This document shows, in pieces, positions 45,722 through 55,884 of a stretch of 64,000 bases of DNA (position 1 is its first letter; the number at the start of each line of letters is the position of its first letter). This DNA is from Ralstonia pickettii DTP0602. GTDB lineage: Bacteria; Pseudomonadota; Gammaproteobacteria; Burkholderiales; Burkholderiaceae. A model generated the notes under the pieces. It was not told the origin of the DNA, searched no databases, and saw only the letters and a program-made list of their open reading frames with translations. The position numbers and the translations under genes were made by a program. Location of the stretch: NCBI GenBank assembly GCA_000471925.1, contig CP006667.1, forward strand, positions 1,674,001 to 1,738,000, in the 5' to 3' direction.

Positions 45722-47233
45722 ATGGACGCACGCAAGAAGCTCAACCTGCGCGAGAAGTACGCCTCGATGACGCGGGACCTGTCCTGGGAAACCACCTATG
45801 AGCCGATGGACAAGGTCTTTCCCTTCGACAAGTACGAAGGCATCCGCATCCACGACTGGGACAAATGGGAAGACCCGTTCCGCATGACCATGGATGCGTA
45901 CTGGAAATACCAGTCGGAGAAGGAGCGCAAGCTGTACGCGATCATCGACTCGTTCGTGCAGAACAACGGCCACCTGAACGTGTCCGACCCGCGCTACCTG
46001 AACGCGCTGCGGCTGTTCCTGACCGGCGTGACGCCGCTGGAATATGCCGCGCACCGCGGCTACGCGCACCTGGGCCGGCACTTCCGCGGCGTCGGCGCGC
46101 GCGTGGCGGCGCAGATGCAGTCGATCGACGAGCTGCGCCACGCCCAGACCCAGCTGCATACGCTGTCGGTCTATAACAAGTATTTCCACGGCTTTGGCGA
46201 ATGGCGCCATATGCATGACCGGGTCTGGTACCTGTCCGTGCCCAAGTCGTACTTCGAAGACGCAATGAGCGCCGGGCCGTTCGAGTTCATCACGGCGATC
46301 TCGTTCTCGTTCGAATACGTGCTGACCAACCTGCTGTTCATGCCGTTCATGTCCGGTGCGGCCTACAACGGCGACATGGCGACCGTGACTTTCGGCTTCT
46401 CCGCGCAATCGGATGAGTCGCGCCACATGACGCTCGGGCTGGAAGTGGTCAAGTTCCTGTGCGAGCAGGACCCCGGCAATATCCCCATCCTGCAGAAGTG
46501 GCTGGACAAGTGGTTCTGGCGCGGCTTCCGCCTGCTGACGCTGGTCGGGATGATGATGGACTACATGCTGCCCAAGCGCGTGATGTCGTGGGGCGAGGCG
46601 TGGGAGATGTATTTTGAGCAGGCCGGCGGTGCGCTGTTCAAGGACCTGGAGCGTTACGGCCTGCGCATGCCCAAGTACCACGACGTGGCCACCAAGACCA
46701 AGGACCGCATTACGCACGAAGCCTGGGGCACCTTCTACAACTACGCCGCCGCGGCCGGCTTCCATACCTGGGTGCCGAAGGAAGACGAGATGGCGTGGCT
46801 GGCCGAGAAGTACCCGCAGACCTTCGATCGCTACTACAAGCCGCGGCTGGACCACTGGCAGGAGCGCCAGCAGGCCGGCGAGCGCTTCTACAACGCCACG
46901 CTGCCGATGCTGTGCCAGACCTGCCAGATCCCGATGGTGTTCTCCGAGCCGGACGACCCCACCCAGACCTGCTATCGCGAAAGCAGCTACCACGGCATGA
47001 AGTTCCATTTCTGCTCGGACGGCTGCAAGGACATCTTCGACGTCGAGCCCGCCAAGTACGCGCAGGCGTGGCTGCCGGTGCACCAGATCTACCAGGGCAA
47101 CTGCGGCGGCGCCTCGCTGGACGACGTGCTCAAGTGGTACCGCCTGAATCCCGGCGCGGACAACCTCGACTTCGAGGGTTCGCAGGACCAGCGCAACTGG
47201 AACGCCTGGAAGGGCATCACCCCTGCCGCCTGA
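45722..47233 (+). CDS. poxD: phenol hydroxylase P3, large (alpha) diiron subunit
   Basis: 503 residues. The diiron ligands are Glu107 (LEYAAHRG), Glu137/His140 (DELRH), Glu198 (SFEYVLTN) and Glu232/His235 (DESRH), in the spacing of toluene/phenol monooxygenases. A C-terminal Cys-rich segment (CQTCQIPM, CSDGCKDIF) is the YHS-type zinc region found in DmpN. It performs the hydroxylation of phenol to catechol with O2. Confidence 0.95.
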   Translation: MDARKKLNLREKYASMTRDLSWETTYEPMDKVFPFDKYEGIRIHDWDKWEDPFRMTMDAYWKYQSEKERKLYAIIDSFVQNNGHLNVSDPRYLNALRLFLTGVTPLEYAAHRGYAHLGRHFRGVGARVAAQMQSIDELRHAQTQLHTLSVYNKYFHGFGEWRHMHDRVWYLSVPKSYFEDAMSAGPFEFITAISFSFEYVLTNLLFMPFMSGAAYNGDMATVTFGFSAQSDESRHMTLGLEVVKFLCEQDPGNIPILQKWLDKWFWRGFRLLTLVGMMMDYMLPKRVMSWGEAWEMYFEQAGGALFKDLERYGLRMPKYHDVATKTKDRITHEAWGTFYNYAAAAGFHTWVPKEDEMAWLAEKYPQTFDRYYKPRLDHWQERQQAGERFYNATLPMLCQTCQIPMVFSEPDDPTQTCYRESSYHGMKFHFCSDGCKDIFDVEPAKYAQAWLPVHQIYQGNCGGASLDDVLKWYRLNPGADNLDFEGSQDQRNWNAWKGITPAA

Positions 47234-47266
47234 CGCGCAGGCCATCAGAGAGACAAGGAGACAACC

Positions 47267-47626
47267 ATGCCAGTCGTATCCATCGGCGACTATGCATTCG
47301 AGGCGGCCGACCGCGAATCCGTGTTCCACGGCAACCGCCTGCTCTACATCGGCTGGGACGGCCACCTGCTGTTCTGCGCGCCGCACTGCTTCCCGTTCCC
47401 GCCGTCGATGCCGCTGCGCGCGGTGGTGGAGGACGTGCTCCCCGGCGTCTACGGCTATCACCCGGACTTTGCCCGCATCGACTGGCAAAAGGTGGAGTGG
47501 CTGCGCGGCGGCCAGCCCTGGCAGCCCGACCTGGACCGCTCGCTGGAAGAGAACGGCCTGGGCCACAAGACCGTGATCCGCTTCCGCACGCCGGGCCTTG
47601 ACGGCATCGGCGGAAGCCGCAGCTGA
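47267..47626 (+). CDS. poxE: phenol hydroxylase P4, gamma subunit
   Basis: 119 residues with AAGGAG upstream. The sequence (FHGNRLLYIGWDGHLLFCAP, FPFPPSMPLRAVVEDVLPG) is typical of DmpO. It is the small structural subunit of the oxygenase. Confidence 0.9.
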   Translation: MPVVSIGDYAFEAADRESVFHGNRLLYIGWDGHLLFCAPHCFPFPPSMPLRAVVEDVLPGVYGYHPDFARIDWQKVEWLRGGQPWQPDLDRSLEENGLGHKTVIRFRTPGLDGIGGSRS

Positions 47627-47662
47627 GCGCAGCGCAGCGCGCAACACCGGAAGGAGACCGAG

Positions 47663-48730
47663 ATGTATTCGCTGACGATTGAACCGATCGGCCAGACCAT
47701 CCCCATCGCGCCGGGGCAGACCGTGCTGGACGCCTGCCTGCGCAACGGCGTGTGGCTGCCGCACGCCTGCTGCCACGGCCTGTGCGCTACCTGCAAGGTG
47801 CAGGTGGTGGACGGCGAGGTCGACCAGGGCGAGGCCTCCAGCTTCGCGCTGATGGACTTCGAGCGCGACAACGGCCAGTGCCTGGCCTGCTGCGCCACCG
47901 CGCAGTCAGACCTGGTGATCGAAGCCGATATCGAGGAAGACGCCGACGCCGAGGGCCTGCCGCTGGACGACTATTGCGCGGAGGTGGTGGAGACGCGTGC
48001 GCTCACGCCGACCATCCTCGGCATCTGGCTCAAGCCCAGGGACGGCAAGCGCGCCGCGTTCCAGGCCGGGCAGTACCTGAACCTGATGGTGCCCGGCTGC
48101 GACCAGCCGCGCGCGTTCTCGCTGGCCAACCGGCCGGGCGAAGAGCTGGTGGAACTGCACGTGCGTCGCGTGGAAGGCGGCCCAGCCACCGCCTGGCTGC
48201 ACGAACAGCTGGCGGTGGGCAACAAGCTGCGCTTCTCCGCCCCGTACGGGCGCTTCTTCGTGCGCAAGTCGGCGCAGGTGCCGATGCTGTTCCTGGCGGG
48301 CGGCTCGGGCCTGTCCAGCCCGCGCGCGATGATCCTGGACCTGCTGGCCGCCGGTGAAACGCTGCCGATCACGCTGGTCCAGGGCGCGCGCAACCGCGGC
48401 GAGCTGTATTACGACGACGAGTTCCACGCGCTGGCGCAGGCCCATCCCAACTTCCGCTACGTGCCGGCGCTGTCGGACGAACCCGCCGACAGCGGCTGGA
48501 ACGGCGCGCGCGGCTACGTGCACGACGTGCTGCACCAGCTCTACGCGCAGGACGGCAGCGCCGACTTCCGCGGCCACAAGGCCTACCTGTGCGGCCCGCC
48601 GCCGATGATCGAGGCCTGCATCCGCACGCTGATGCAGGGGCGCCTGTTCGAGGCGGACATCCATACCGAGAAGTTCCTGTCGGCCGGTGACGCGCAGAAC
48701 AGTGCGCGCAGTCCGCTGTTCAAGATCTGA
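47663..48730 (+). CDS. poxF: phenol hydroxylase P5, NADH:ferredoxin-type reductase
   Basis: 355 residues with AAGGAG upstream. The N-terminal plant-type [2Fe-2S] domain has Cys residues in CCHGLCATC and CLACC. An FAD domain (RAFSLANRPGEE) and an NAD-binding domain (LAGGSGLSSPRAM) follow. It moves electrons from NADH through FAD and the cluster to the PoxD diiron centre. Confidence 0.94.
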   Translation: MYSLTIEPIGQTIPIAPGQTVLDACLRNGVWLPHACCHGLCATCKVQVVDGEVDQGEASSFALMDFERDNGQCLACCATAQSDLVIEADIEEDADAEGLPLDDYCAEVVETRALTPTILGIWLKPRDGKRAAFQAGQYLNLMVPGCDQPRAFSLANRPGEELVELHVRRVEGGPATAWLHEQLAVGNKLRFSAPYGRFFVRKSAQVPMLFLAGGSGLSSPRAMILDLLAAGETLPITLVQGARNRGELYYDDEFHALAQAHPNFRYVPALSDEPADSGWNGARGYVHDVLHQLYAQDGSADFRGHKAYLCGPPPMIEACIRTLMQGRLFEADIHTEKFLSAGDAQNSARSPLFKI

Positions 48731-48745
48731 GCAAGGAGGCCATGC

Positions 48746-49069
48746 ATGCATACCGTCGAGATCGCCGGCAGCGGGCAGCGCTACGCCTGCGCGCCGGAGC
48801 AGAACCTGTTGCGGGCCATGGAAGTGCTGGGCCAGCGTGGCATTCCCGCCGGCTGCCGCGGTGGCGGCTGCGGCGTGTGCAAGGTACGCATTGAGGCCGG
48901 GCACTACCACGTGGGGAAGATGAGCCGGGCCTGCCTGTCCGAAGCGGAACAGCGCGACGGGCTGGTGCTGGCGTGCAAGACCTATCCCGACAGCGATATC
49001 CGGCTGCGCCCGGTGGCGCTGCTGCAGCGCTGCCTGGAGCGGTACGCGGCCAGGCGCGCGCAAGCATGA
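48746..49069 (+). CDS. poxG: [2Fe-2S] ferredoxin (DmpQ/XylT-like)
   Basis: 107 residues. The cluster cysteines lie in GCRGGGCGVCKVRI with the last in VLACKTYP. Ferredoxins at this place in phenol/toluene operons keep the iron of catechol 2,3-dioxygenase reduced; the dioxygenase gene follows 43 bases later. An ATG at 48742 is out of frame. Confidence 0.9.
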   Translation: MHTVEIAGSGQRYACAPEQNLLRAMEVLGQRGIPAGCRGGGCGVCKVRIEAGHYHVGKMSRACLSEAEQRDGLVLACKTYPDSDIRLRPVALLQRCLERYAARRAQA

Positions 49070-49112
49070 ACCCGCATGACCACGCAGTAAAGACACACAC
49101 AAGGAGACAGAC

Positions 49113-50048
49113 ATGGCATTGACAGGCGTATTGCGCCCGGGGCACGTGGCCCTGCGCGTGCTGGAGCTGGAGCCGGCGGTGAAGCACTACACCGAGGTAC
49201 TCGGCCTGATCGAGACCGCCCGCGACGAACAGGGCCGGGTGTTCCTGAAGGCGTGGGACGAGCACGACCACCACAGCGTGGTGCTGCGCGAGGCCGACAG
49301 CCCGGGCATGGACTACATGGGCTTCCGCGTCGACAGCGGCCGCACGCTGGAGCGTCTGGCGCAGGAGGTCGAGCAATCCGGGCTGGCAACGGCCTACCAG
49401 TGGATCGCCGCGGGCGAGCATCCGCACACCGGCGTGCGTTTCCGCTTCACCATCCCCACCGGCCACGCCATCGAGCTGTTCGCCGAGAAGGACAAGCCCG
49501 GCTGCAAGACCGGCGACCTGAACCCGGACCCCTGGCCGGACGACCTGCGCGGCATGGCACCCAGCCGCTTTGACCACTGCCTGCTGTATGGCGACGATGT
49601 CGACGGCACGGTCAAGCTGTTCCGCGAGGTGCTGGGCTTCTCGATGGCCGAGCAGGTGGTGGCTGGCCCGGATGGCGAGATGCTGATCGGCGCCTTCCTG
49701 ACGTGCTCGAACAAGGCGCACGACATCGCCTTTATCCGCCATCCGGAGAAGAACCGCTTCCACCATGCGTCGTTCCTGCTCGACAACTGGAGCGAGGTGC
49801 TGAAGGCGGCTGACATCATCTCCAAGAAGGATGTGTCGCTCGATATCGGGCCGACCCGTCACGGCATTACGCGCGGGGCGACGATTTATTTCTTCGATCC
49901 TTCAGGGAACCGCAACGAGGTGTTCTCCGGTGGCTATATCCACTATCCGGACAAGCCGACGATAACGTGGACGGACAACGAGTTGGGCAGGGCGATCTTC
50001 TATCACGACCGCAAGCTGAACGAGGCGTTCCTGAATGTGCTGACCTGA
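49113..50048 (+). CDS. dmpB: catechol 2,3-dioxygenase (extradiol)
   Basis: 311 residues with AAGGAG upstream. Two vicinal-oxygen-chelate domains are seen. The Fe(II) ligands are His155 (RFDHCLLYG), one of His217/His218 (RFHHASF) and Glu269 (NRNEVFSGG), matching XylE. It opens catechol between C2 and C3 to give 2-hydroxymuconic semialdehyde. Confidence 0.95.
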   Translation: MALTGVLRPGHVALRVLELEPAVKHYTEVLGLIETARDEQGRVFLKAWDEHDHHSVVLREADSPGMDYMGFRVDSGRTLERLAQEVEQSGLATAYQWIAAGEHPHTGVRFRFTIPTGHAIELFAEKDKPGCKTGDLNPDPWPDDLRGMAPSRFDHCLLYGDDVDGTVKLFREVLGFSMAEQVVAGPDGEMLIGAFLTCSNKAHDIAFIRHPEKNRFHHASFLLDNWSEVLKAADIISKKDVSLDIGPTRHGITRGATIYFFDPSGNRNEVFSGGYIHYPDKPTITWTDNELGRAIFYHDRKLNEAFLNVLT

Positions 50049-50066
50049 ACGGAGCCCTTGGTTTGC

Positions 50067-50095
50067 TCCCCTCTCCCCGCAAGCGGGAGAGGGGA
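50067..50095. repeat. dispersed hairpin element, copy 2
   Basis: TCCCCTCTCCCCGC-AA-GCGGGAGAGGGGA forms a stem of 13 pairs with one bulge between the dioxygenase and the dehydrogenase gene. It is related to the element after poxR. Inside an operon it could give partial termination or mRNA end protection. Confidence 0.6.
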
Positions 50096-50118
50096 CACTT
50101 CCACACAAGAGAACCAAC

Positions 50119-51573
50119 ATGAAAGACTTCAAGAACTTCATCAATGGCGAGTGGGTCGGCACCGCACGCACCTTCGAGAACCGCAACCCCGCCGACAACA
50201 CCCTGATCGGCCACGTGCACGAAGCCGGCCAGGCCGAAGTCGATGCCGCCGTGCAGGCCGCGCGCAACGCCTTGCATGGCCCGTGGGGCCGCATGACGGT
50301 GGCGCAGCGCGTGGAGCTGCTGCACGCCGTCGCCGACGGCATCAACCGCCGCTTCGACGAGTTCGTGCAGGCCGAGATCGCCGACACCGGCAAGCCCTAC
50401 GTCCTCGCCAGCCATATCGACATCCCGCGCGGCGCGGCCAATTTCAAGGTCTTTGCCGACCTGATCCGGAACGTGCCGACCGAGAGCTTCGCCATGGACA
50501 CGCCGGACGGCGGCAAGGCCATCAACTACGCGGTGCGCAGCCCGCGCGGCGTGATCGGCGTGGTGTGCCCGTGGAACCTGCCGCTGCTGCTGATGACATG
50601 GAAGGTCGGGCCGGCGCTGGCATGCGGCAATACCGTGGTAGTCAAGCCGTCAGAGGAAACGCCCGCCACCGCCACGCTGCTGGGCGAGGTGATGAACGAG
50701 GCCGGCGTGCCGCCGGGCGTCTACAACGTCGTACACGGCTTCGGGCCGGACTCTGCCGGCGCCTTCCTGACCGGCCACCCGCAAGTCAACGGCATCACCT
50801 TCACGGGCGAGACCCGCACCGGCGAGGCCATCATGAAGGCAGCCGCCAATGGCGTGCGGCCGGTGTCGTTCGAACTGGGCGGCAAGAACGCCGGCATCGT
50901 GTTTGCCGATGCGGATTTCGACAAGGCCGTGGCCGGCATCACGCGCTCGGCATTCGAGAACAGCGGACAGGTCTGCCTTGGGACGGAGCGTGTCTACGTG
51001 CAGCGCCCGATCTTCGAGCGCTTTGTCGCCGCGCTGAAGGCGAAGGCCGAAGGCCTGAAGCTCGGGCGGCCGACCGACGATGGCGTCAACATGGGCCCGC
51101 TGGTCTCGCACGAGCATCGCGACAAGGTGCTGTCCTACTATCGCAAGGCCGCCGAAGCCGGCGCCACGGTCGTGACCGGCGGCGGCGTGCCGCAGATGCC
51201 GGGCGTGCTCGCCGAAGGCGCCTGGGTGCAGCCGACCATCTGGACCGGCCTGCCGGAGAGCGCGGCAGTGATCCGCGAAGAAATCTTCGGGCCGTGCTGC
51301 CATATCGCCCCGTTCGACACTGAAGAAGAAGTCATTGAACTGGCCAACGATACCCCATACGGCCTGGCGGCCACCGTCTGGACCAGCGACCTTGGCACCG
51401 CGCACCGCATGGGCAGCGCGCTGGAGGTCGGCATCTGCTGGATCAATGCCTGGTTCCTGCGCGACCTGCGCACGGCCTTCGGCGGCGCCAGGCAGTCCGG
51501 CATCGGCCGCGAAGGCGGCGTCCATTCGCTGGAGTTCTACACCGAACTGCGCAACGTCTGCGTCAAACTGTGA
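50119..51573 (+). CDS. dmpC: 2-hydroxymuconic semialdehyde dehydrogenase
   Basis: 484 residues, the length of DmpC/XylG. The catalytic pair is Glu252 (FELGGKN) and Cys286 (SGQVCLGTE). It oxidises the ring-cleavage product with NAD+ to 2-hydroxymuconate (4-oxalocrotonate enol). The next gene begins right at its stop. Confidence 0.93.
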   Translation: MKDFKNFINGEWVGTARTFENRNPADNTLIGHVHEAGQAEVDAAVQAARNALHGPWGRMTVAQRVELLHAVADGINRRFDEFVQAEIADTGKPYVLASHIDIPRGAANFKVFADLIRNVPTESFAMDTPDGGKAINYAVRSPRGVIGVVCPWNLPLLLMTWKVGPALACGNTVVVKPSEETPATATLLGEVMNEAGVPPGVYNVVHGFGPDSAGAFLTGHPQVNGITFTGETRTGEAIMKAAANGVRPVSFELGGKNAGIVFADADFDKAVAGITRSAFENSGQVCLGTERVYVQRPIFERFVAALKAKAEGLKLGRPTDDGVNMGPLVSHEHRDKVLSYYRKAAEAGATVVTGGGVPQMPGVLAEGAWVQPTIWTGLPESAAVIREEIFGPCCHIAPFDTEEEVIELANDTPYGLAATVWTSDLGTAHRMGSALEVGICWINAWFLRDLRTAFGGARQSGIGREGGVHSLEFYTELRNVCVKL

Positions 51574-51581
51574 GTCCCATC

Positions 51582-52364
51582 ATGCATAGCGAACTGATCC
51601 GCGAAATCGGCGCCAGCCTGCACCAGGCGCTTGCCACCCGGCACCCGCTGGCGCCGCTGACCGACTCCTGGCCCGACCTGACCATCGACGACGCCTACCG
51701 TATCCAGCTGGCCATGGTGCAGCACCGGCTCGACGCCGGCGAGCGCGTGGTCGGCAAGAAGATCGGCGTCACCAGCCGGGTGGTGATGGACATGCTCAAC
51801 GTGCGCCAGCCTGACTTTGGCCACCTGCTGTCCGGCATGGTCTACCCGGACGGTGCCGCCATCGCCGCCGACACGCTGATCGCACCCAAGGCCGAGGGCG
51901 AGATCGCCTTCGTGCTGAAGGACGACCTCGAAGGCCCGGGGGTGACCAATGCCGACGTGCTGCGCGCGACCGCCTATGTGCTGCCGTGCTTCGAGATCGT
52001 CGACTCGCGCATCCGCGACTGGAAGATCCGCATCCAGGACACGGTGGCTGACAACGCGTCCTCCGGCGTCTTCGTGCTGGGCGACGCCGCGGTCGATGCG
52101 CGCAGCGTGGACCTGGGGACCGTCGGCATGACGCTGGAGAAAAACGGCGAGATCGTCGCCACCGGTGCCGGCGCCGCCGCACTGGGGCATCCCGTCAACG
52201 CGGTCGCATGGCTGGCCAACACGCTGGGAAGGCTGGGCATCGGCCTGAAGCGCGGCGAAGTGATCCTGTCCGGCTCGCTGGCCGCGATGGTGCCGGTGGC
52301 CGCCGGCGACCAGCTGCGCATCAGCCTGGGCGACATCGGCTCGGCCGGCGTGCGCTTCGTCTGA
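51582..52364 (+). CDS. dmpE: 2-oxopent-4-enoate (2-hydroxypentadienoate) hydratase
   Basis: 260 residues from ATG 51582; a GTG at 51570 overlapping the previous stop is an alternative. It matches DmpE (GERVVGKKIGVTS, MLNVRQPDFGHLLSGMVY, RAEGEIAF-like KAEGEIAFVLKDDL with metal-binding acids). It adds water to the dienoate to give 4-hydroxy-2-oxovalerate. It shares its fold with the decarboxylase encoded next. Confidence 0.9.
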   Translation: MHSELIREIGASLHQALATRHPLAPLTDSWPDLTIDDAYRIQLAMVQHRLDAGERVVGKKIGVTSRVVMDMLNVRQPDFGHLLSGMVYPDGAAIAADTLIAPKAEGEIAFVLKDDLEGPGVTNADVLRATAYVLPCFEIVDSRIRDWKIRIQDTVADNASSGVFVLGDAAVDARSVDLGTVGMTLEKNGEIVATGAGAAALGHPVNAVAWLANTLGRLGIGLKRGEVILSGSLAAMVPVAAGDQLRISLGDIGSAGVRFV

Positions 52365-52398
52365 TCACCTTTTATCGATTATCCGTGCAGGACAAGCC

Positions 52399-53187
52399 AT
52401 GAACCTGACCCAAGAGACCATCGCCAGCCTTGCCGAGTTGCTGGAGAACGCCGAGCTGCAGCGCGAGGCGGTACCCAAGATCACCGATGACCACCCCGAC
52501 ATGGACTGGGACGACGCCTATGCGATCCAGGACGCCATCCGCGCGCGCAAGGAAGGACGCGGCACCCGCATCGCCGGCCTCAAGATGGGCCTGGCCTCGT
52601 TCGCCAAGATGCGCCAGATGGGCGTGAGCGAACCGGTGTACGGCTTCCTGACCGACTACGGCGCGTGCATGGATGGCGCCGCCATCGATACCGGCACGCT
52701 GATCCATCCCAAGATCGAGGCCGAGATCGCCTTTGTGCTGAAGGCGCCGCTGAAGGGGCCGGGCTGCCATATCGGCGATGTGCTGGCCGCGACCGACTTC
52801 GTCGTGCCGGCGGTAGAGGTGATCGACTCGCGCTACGAGAACTTCCGCTTCGACCTGAAGAGCGTGATTGCCGACAACACCTCGTCGGCCCGCTTTGTCG
52901 TCGGCGGCAGCCATCGCAGCGCGCAAGGACTCGACCTGAAGAACCTCGGCGTGGTGCTGGAGAAGAACGGCGAGGTGGTTGCCACCGCCGCGGGCGCGGC
53001 AGTGCTGGGCCATCCGGCCAACAGCGTTGCGATGCTGGCCAACATGCTTGGCGCACGCGGGCGCGAGCTGCCGGCCGGCACTTTCATCATGACCGGCGGC
53101 GTGACCGAGGCGATTGCGGTAGCGGCCGGCGACAACATCACCGTCAGGTACCAGCACCTCGGCACCGTGTCGATGCGCTTCCTCTGA
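52399..53187 (+). CDS. dmpH: 4-oxalocrotonate decarboxylase
   Basis: 262 residues. The segments [34 protein letters not shown] and [15 protein letters not shown] are those of DmpH and distinguish it from the hydratase. It removes CO2 from the keto form made by the tautomerase; in related systems DmpE and DmpH form a complex, fitting their adjacent genes. Confidence 0.92.
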   Translation: MNLTQETIASLAELLENAELQREAVPKITDDHPDMDWDDAYAIQDAIRARKEGRGTRIAGLKMGLASFAKMRQMGVSEPVYGFLTDYGACMDGAAIDTGTLIHPKIEAEIAFVLKAPLKGPGCHIGDVLAATDFVVPAVEVIDSRYENFRFDLKSVIADNTSSARFVVGGSHRSAQGLDLKNLGVVLEKNGEVVATAAGAAVLGHPANSVAMLANMLGARGRELPAGTFIMTGGVTEAIAVAAGDNITVRYQHLGTVSMRFL

Positions 53188-53207
53188 GCGGACCCGGGAG
53201 ACACACC

Positions 53208-53399
53208 ATGCCAATCATGCAGGTTTTCCTGATCGAAGGCCGTACCGAAGAACAGAAGGCGCGCCTGATCCGCGCGCTGACCGATGCCGCGGTGGAAGCG
53301 GTCGGCGCGCCGGTGGAAACCGTGCGCGTGCTGATCACCGAAGTGCCGAAGACGCAGTTCGGCATCGGCGGCAAGACGGCCAGGGAACTGGGCCGCTGA
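53208..53399 (+). CDS. dmpI: 4-oxalocrotonate tautomerase
   Basis: 63 residues from ATG 53208 with CGGGAG upstream. Removal of Met leaves the catalytic Pro1 ([16 protein letters not shown]), and the arginines of the family (near residues 12 and 39) are in place. It forms hexamers and converts the enol to the keto form of 4-oxalocrotonate. Confidence 0.93.
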   Translation: MPIMQVFLIEGRTEEQKARLIRALTDAAVEAVGAPVETVRVLITEVPKTQFGIGGKTARELGR

Positions 53400-53431
53400 C
53401 GCGGCAAGACAACCACGACAAGGACAGCGAC

Positions 53432-54376
53432 ATGGACATGAAAGCAAGCGCCCGGCACAAGGTGGCCATCATCGGCTCCGGCAATATCGGCACCGACCTG
53501 ATGATCAAGGTGATGCGGCACGGACGGAACCTGGAGATGGGGGCCATGGTCGGCATTGATCCGGCTTCAGACGGTCTGGCCCGCGCGGCGCGCCTGGGGG
53601 TGCCGACCACGGCAGGGGGCATTGAAGGGCTGGCCGGCATGCCGGGCTTTGGCGACATCCGCATCGCCTTCGACGCCACCTCCGCCGGCGCCCACGCGCA
53701 CCACAACCGCGTGCTGCAGCAGCATGGGGTGCGGGTGATCGATCTCACGCCGGCCTCGATCGGTCCGCATGTGGTGCCGGTGGTCAACCTCGACCAGCAC
53801 CTGGCTGCGCCCAATATCAACATGGTGACGTGCGGCGGCCAGGCCACCATCCCGATGGTGGCGGCGGTGTCGCGCGTGGCGAAGGTGCACTACGCCGAGA
53901 TCGTGGCATCGATTTCCAGCAAGTCGGCGGGGCCGGGGACGCGCGCCAATATCGACGAGTTCACCGAGACCACCAGCCAGGCGCTGTGCTCGGTGGGCGG
54001 CGCCGCGCGCGGCAAGGCCATCATCGTGCTCAACCCGGCCGAGCCGCCGCTGATGATGCGCGATACCGTCTTCACGCTGTCCGAGGATGCCGATCCCGCC
54101 GGGATCGAAGCCAGCGTCGAAGCGATGGCGCAGGCCGTACAGGCCTATGTGCCCGGCTACCGGCTCAAGCAGCGCGTGCAGTTCGAGCGCATCGACCCGT
54201 CCGCGCCGCTGAACATCCCCGGCCTGGGGCCGATGAGCGGTCTCAAGACCTCGATCTTCCTCGAGGTGGAGGGCGCCGCCCACTACCTGCCGGCCTATGC
54301 CGGTAACCTCGACATCATGACCAGCGCGGCGCTGGCCTGTGCCGAGCGCCTCGCCGAAACCCGGCTGGCCGCATGA
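53432..54376 (+). CDS. dmpF: acetaldehyde dehydrogenase (acylating)
   Basis: 314 residues. The NAD-binding motif [14 protein letters not shown] and the catalytic Cys134 ([14 protein letters not shown]) are clear. It turns acetaldehyde, channelled from the aldolase, into acetyl-CoA. Its stop overlaps an ATG by ATGA, although the aldolase start used is later. Confidence 0.94.
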   Translation: MDMKASARHKVAIIGSGNIGTDLMIKVMRHGRNLEMGAMVGIDPASDGLARAARLGVPTTAGGIEGLAGMPGFGDIRIAFDATSAGAHAHHNRVLQQHGVRVIDLTPASIGPHVVPVVNLDQHLAAPNINMVTCGGQATIPMVAAVSRVAKVHYAEIVASISSKSAGPGTRANIDEFTETTSQALCSVGGAARGKAIIVLNPAEPPLMMRDTVFTLSEDADPAGIEASVEAMAQAVQAYVPGYRLKQRVQFERIDPSAPLNIPGLGPMSGLKTSIFLEVEGAAHYLPAYAGNLDIMTSAALACAERLAETRLAA

Positions 54377-54411
54377 AGACCGCACCACGCACCGAACGCA
54401 GGGAGCCTGAT

Positions 54412-55464
54412 ATGACCGCAAACTCCGCAAAGAAGCTCTATATCTCCGATGTGACGCTGCGCGACGGCAGCCACGCCATCCGCCACCAGTACAGCCTGGA
54501 CCAGGTACGCCGCATCGCCGCGGCGCTCGATGCCGCCCGCGTGGATTCCATTGAAGTGGCGCATGGCGACGGCTTGTCCGGCTCCAGCTTCAACTATGGC
54601 TTTGGCGCCCACACCGACCTGGAATGGATCGCCGCCGTCGCCGAGACCGTGCGCCATGCGCGCGTCGCCACGCTGCTCCTGCCTGGCGTCGGCACCGTGC
54701 ACGACCTGCGGGCCGCCTACGATGCGGGCGCTCGCGTGGTGCGCGTGGCCACCCACTGCACCGAGGCCGACGTTTCGCGCCAGCATATCGAATACGCGCG
54801 CGAGCTGGGCATGGATACCGTCGGCTTCCTGATGATGAGCCACATGACCCCGCCCGCGGCGCTGGCGCAGCAGGCCAAGCTGATGGAGAGCTACGGCGCG
54901 CAGTGCGTGTATGTGGTCGACTCGGGCGGCGCGCTCAGCATGCAGGACGTGCGCGACCGCTTCCGCGCGTTCAAGGACGTGCTCAGGCCCGAGACGGCCA
55001 CCGGCATGCACGCCCACCACAACCTCAGCCTGGGCGTGGCCAATTCCATCGTCGCGGTGGAGGAGGGCTGCGATCGCGTGGACGCCAGCCTTGCCGGGAT
55101 GGGCGCCGGTGCCGGCAACGCGCCGCTGGAAGTGTTCATCGCTGCGGCCGAGCGGCTTGGCTGGAACCATGCCTGCGATCTCTATACGCTGATGGATGCG
55201 GCGGACGATATCGTCCGTCCGCTGCAGGACCGCCCGGTACGCGTGGATCGCGAAACGCTGGCGCTGGGCTACGCCGGGGTGTATTCCAGCTTCCTGCGGC
55301 ATGCGGAGACCGCTGCGGCGCGGTATGGGCTGGGGACGGTCGATATCCTGGTCGAATTGGGCAAGCGCAGGATGGTGGGAGGGCAGGAGGACATGATCGT
55401 GGATGTGGCGCTGGATTTGCTGGCGCGGCGGGCGCAACCGGCAGGCTCGACTGCCGTGGCGTAG
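54412..55464 (+). CDS. dmpG: 4-hydroxy-2-oxovalerate aldolase
   Basis: 350 residues from ATG 54412, which has GGGAG at 6 bases and gives the family start; an ATG at 54373 overlaps dmpF. The active-site [15 protein letters not shown] carries Arg17, Asp18 and His21, and [14 protein letters not shown] supplies the Mn2+ histidines. It splits hydroxy-oxovalerate to pyruvate and acetaldehyde and forms a channel complex with DmpF. It is the last gene of the operon. Confidence 0.95.
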   Translation: MTANSAKKLYISDVTLRDGSHAIRHQYSLDQVRRIAAALDAARVDSIEVAHGDGLSGSSFNYGFGAHTDLEWIAAVAETVRHARVATLLLPGVGTVHDLRAAYDAGARVVRVATHCTEADVSRQHIEYARELGMDTVGFLMMSHMTPPAALAQQAKLMESYGAQCVYVVDSGGALSMQDVRDRFRAFKDVLRPETATGMHAHHNLSLGVANSIVAVEEGCDRVDASLAGMGAGAGNAPLEVFIAAAERLGWNHACDLYTLMDAADDIVRPLQDRPVRVDRETLALGYAGVYSSFLRHAETAAARYGLGTVDILVELGKRRMVGGQEDMIVDVALDLLARRAQPAGSTAVA

Positions 55465-55765
55465 AAGCGATTCCTGGATCAGGCGAGGGGTCCGGGTTTC
55501 GCTTCTTGCGCTGCGCACAGCGCCGGTGCGGGATTTGCAGGACCGCACCGGCCAGTTCAACACGGCCGGTAGCGATCTTCGCCGAGCCGGGAACGGGCGC
55601 GACAGGGACTCACCATTGAAAGCTATCTTGTGCCGCCACCATGGTCGGTGATAAATGAAGCGTTTTCGAGCGTCTTCGCGTACTCGATAAAGAAGTCCAG
55701 GCTGCGCGGATTTCGCATGGTGTCCGGGTTGGCGACCTTGCCTAGCTCGGCGCCCAGCAGCATGA
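55465..55765. other. intergenic debris after the meta operon
   Basis: No intact gene is seen in these 301 bases. A minus-strand frame at 55623-55763 (FLRQFMLLGAELGKVANPD in it) reads like protein but has no proper start or known relative; it may be a further gene fragment next to the remnants described at 55766-56440. Confidence 0.4.
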
Positions 55766-55870
55766 ACTGCCGTAGGAAGTGAAACGTATCCAATCGCCTT
55801 GACGCCACACACCTGGGTACATGTCGAAGTAACTAGCGCGGTAACGGCTTCCGTCCGGGTCGTTCCAGAA
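55766..55870 (-). pseudogene. fragment of acetoacetyl-CoA synthetase
   Basis: On the minus strand about 35 residues (FWNDPDGSRYRASYFDMYPG and on to VWRQGDWIRFTSYGSS) match the conserved domain of acetoacetyl-CoA synthetases before their GRSDAT motif. The frame then departs from the family and the N-terminal two thirds are missing. It is an internal scrap left after rearrangement, joined to a transposase fragment on its upstream side. Confidence 0.6.
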
Positions 55871-55884
55871 ATAAAGAACAATGT

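Noticed and set aside
45224..47776. An 850-codon minus-strand open frame opposite poxB-poxF
   Set aside because: It mirrors well-identified phenol hydroxylase genes, is rich in Arg, Val and His as typical antisense frames are, and has no ribosome binding site.
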